From CATOSP01 sp965205385 (GTDB lineage: Bacteria; Chloroflexota; Dehalococcoidia; Lucifugimonadales; UBA3495): a stretch of DNA of 64,000 nt. The stretch is taken from assembly GCA_965205385.1 (NCBI GenBank), contig CBDBGS010000008.1:744001-808000 (forward strand). The letters run 5' to 3'. Below, piece after piece: positions 62,953 to 64,000 of this stretch; position 1 is the stretch's first letter; every line of letters begins with the position of its first letter. The notes under the pieces were generated by a model that was not told the DNA's origin, did not search any database, and saw only the letters and a program-made list of their open reading frames with translations. The position numbers and the translations under genes were made by a program.

Positions 62953-63333
62953 ATGACTCTCGGCCAAATAAATTCCGAAATCCGCCGCCTCCAGCGTAAA
63001 CTGGCCCGTCCATTGGCCCAAGTCGCCATCCAACGCATGTCCCAGGAGCTGTGCGATGAGTGGTCCTGCACCCTGCTGGAAAAGGAGCTCTTACCGGATG
63101 CCCAACCCTTCATTCAACGGGTTGTGGACGCGGGTTTCCGTCTCTCCACCTTCGCCTCAGTCAGACGTTACCTGGACGAATGCCGCAACAACGGAGAGGT
63201 CCCGCTCCTCAAACCCCTTCTCCGCACCCACCCAGCTCCATATCGAATAAGTGGGATGTGGTTGAAGAAATGTGGACAGGTCCTACGATGGCCTATCTCC
63301 CGTCAGGAATATCTCCGTCCCAGGCTTCTTTAG
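62953..63333 (+). CDS. Small hypothetical protein
   Basis: 126 residues starting MTLGQINSEIRRLQRKLARPLAQ after AGGAGAAATATCT. The first 80 residues look well structured and helical (RMSQELCDEWSCTLLEKELLP, FIQRVVDAGFRLSTFASVRRYLDECRNNG); the last 40 may be read-through, since they overlap the convergent gene by 51 bases. No function assigned. Confidence 0.5.
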   Translation: MTLGQINSEIRRLQRKLARPLAQVAIQRMSQELCDEWSCTLLEKELLPDAQPFIQRVVDAGFRLSTFASVRRYLDECRNNGEVPLLKPLLRTHPAPYRISGMWLKKCGQVLRWPISRQEYLRPRLL

Positions 63334-63969
63334 CGCCTCAAGTAGACCCTCACCAATGAGGATTTGGACCGTCTCTGGCTCCTTCTTAGCGAGCCGCTCC
63401 AACTCGGAAATCCAAGCGGCGTCTTGGGCGTCGAACAATCCGTTTTTCTTGGCGCAGGACTGGGACGGCTCCCGCAACTCGGCGCGAAGCTCCTTATCCG
63501 CCTCCGTCAGCCTCGATTCGCGCTCCTTCAGGTCCCTTGGGTCGTCGAATCTCTGCCAACTGAACAGCAGGTCGAGATTGACCTTCTCATATCCTAGTTC
63601 CTCCAGGCAGGTAGTGACGTCCTTCATAGCCCTCACCACCTCCGCATCGCCATCCGCTCCGATCTGGACCTTAGCCGATGCCTCCCAGACCTTCTCGAAT
63701 GCCTTATCTATGTCATTCCCAGACTGCTCAACGCATTCCCTAATGGCTTCACTTCCTGATGGTAGTCCGAAGCATTTATACGGACTCTCTTTGATGCTGA
63801 ACGACTTGTAGTCGGAGACGACTTCCCTCCCACAGGCAAGTTGCGTCTCGGTCGTGGTTCTCTCGGAGCACGTCGAAGAGACATGCTTCTCAAGTCCTTC
63901 TGTACACCATGGCAGATATTTCAGGTCCTCTGAAGGACTGAATATGGTCCACTCATGACACGCCTCCAT
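63283..63969 (-). CDS. Hypothetical protein
   Basis: 228 residues, acidic and helical, with a probable coiled segment (DPRDLKERESRLTEADKELRAELRE) and several cysteines in the N-terminal part (CHEW, WCTEG, TCSERT, ACGRE). No domain recognised. GGGAGG is almost adjacent to ATG 63969, so the true start might be slightly different or outside the window. Confidence 0.5.
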   Translation of the reverse strand: MEACHEWTIFSPSEDLKYLPWCTEGLEKHVSSTCSERTTTETQLACGREVVSDYKSFSIKESPYKCFGLPSGSEAIRECVEQSGNDIDKAFEKVWEASAKVQIGADGDAEVVRAMKDVTTCLEELGYEKVNLDLLFSWQRFDDPRDLKERESRLTEADKELRAELREPSQSCAKKNGLFDAQDAAWISELERLAKKEPETVQILIGEGLLEALKKPGTEIFLTGDRPS

Positions 63970-64000
63970 ACCTCCCGGATGCGATAGGATGGGAGTCGGG

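Overview
The window looks like a chromosomal segment of a Chloroflexota bacterium of the SAR202/Dehalococcoidia type. This is an inference from gene content (corrinoid methyl transfer, many FAD acyl-CoA dehydrogenases, CoA-transferase and dienelactone-type catabolic genes, UPF0182, AmmeMemoRadiSam B, a lone 5S gene) and from the moderately high GC; no 16S or 23S gene is present to confirm it.

Layout. 1-1700: two damaged insertion sequences, one inserted into the other. 1794-7646: a seven-gene corrinoid methyl-transfer operon (virulence-factor-domain protein, homocysteine methyltransferase, unknown protein, MtaA-like UroD-fold methyltransferase, corrinoid protein, small Cys protein, ASKHA/2Fe-2S activator). 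7685-8394: moaD-moaE. 8391-13705: radA, clpC, an isolated 5S rRNA gene and rsmG. 13892-18789: Lrp-type RAM protein, two acyl-CoA dehydrogenases, a Cys-rich HTH protein behind two operator-like sites, and an operon ending in a small gene with an in-frame UGA (candidate selenoprotein). 18824-27723: aspartate aminotransferase and argG, hicBA, argD, UPF0182, argB, argJ. 27873-34424: molybdenum hydroxylase large subunit and a peptide-type ABC uptake cassette. 34807-35713: tRNA-Pro and vapBC.

35.8-51.7 kb is an integrated element next to tRNA-Arg(CCG). It has an AlpA-like HTH gene, VapE-like primase/helicase, an inverted iteron array (likely origin), a Cys-rich protein, a possible small terminase, TerL, HNH nuclease, HK97-type capsid, prohead protease, a connector-fibre fusion, head-tail adaptor, portal, and a P4-type integrase. 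I find no tail or lysis genes. Once the inserted IS630, IS701 and IS1182 elements and a 147-bp MITE are removed it is about 11.4 kb. It resembles capsid-forming phage satellites (cf-PICI) of other phyla and is the most interesting system here. Precise removal of the insertions restores the HTH and VapE reading frames.

51.8-64 kb: AmmeMemoRadiSam B, NAD epimerase, MBL hydrolase, a DUF262-HEPN pair (candidate defence), an orphan CoA-transferase subunit, exported proteins of unknown role, dienelactone hydrolase, a hydratase, and poorly understood small genes up to the window edge.
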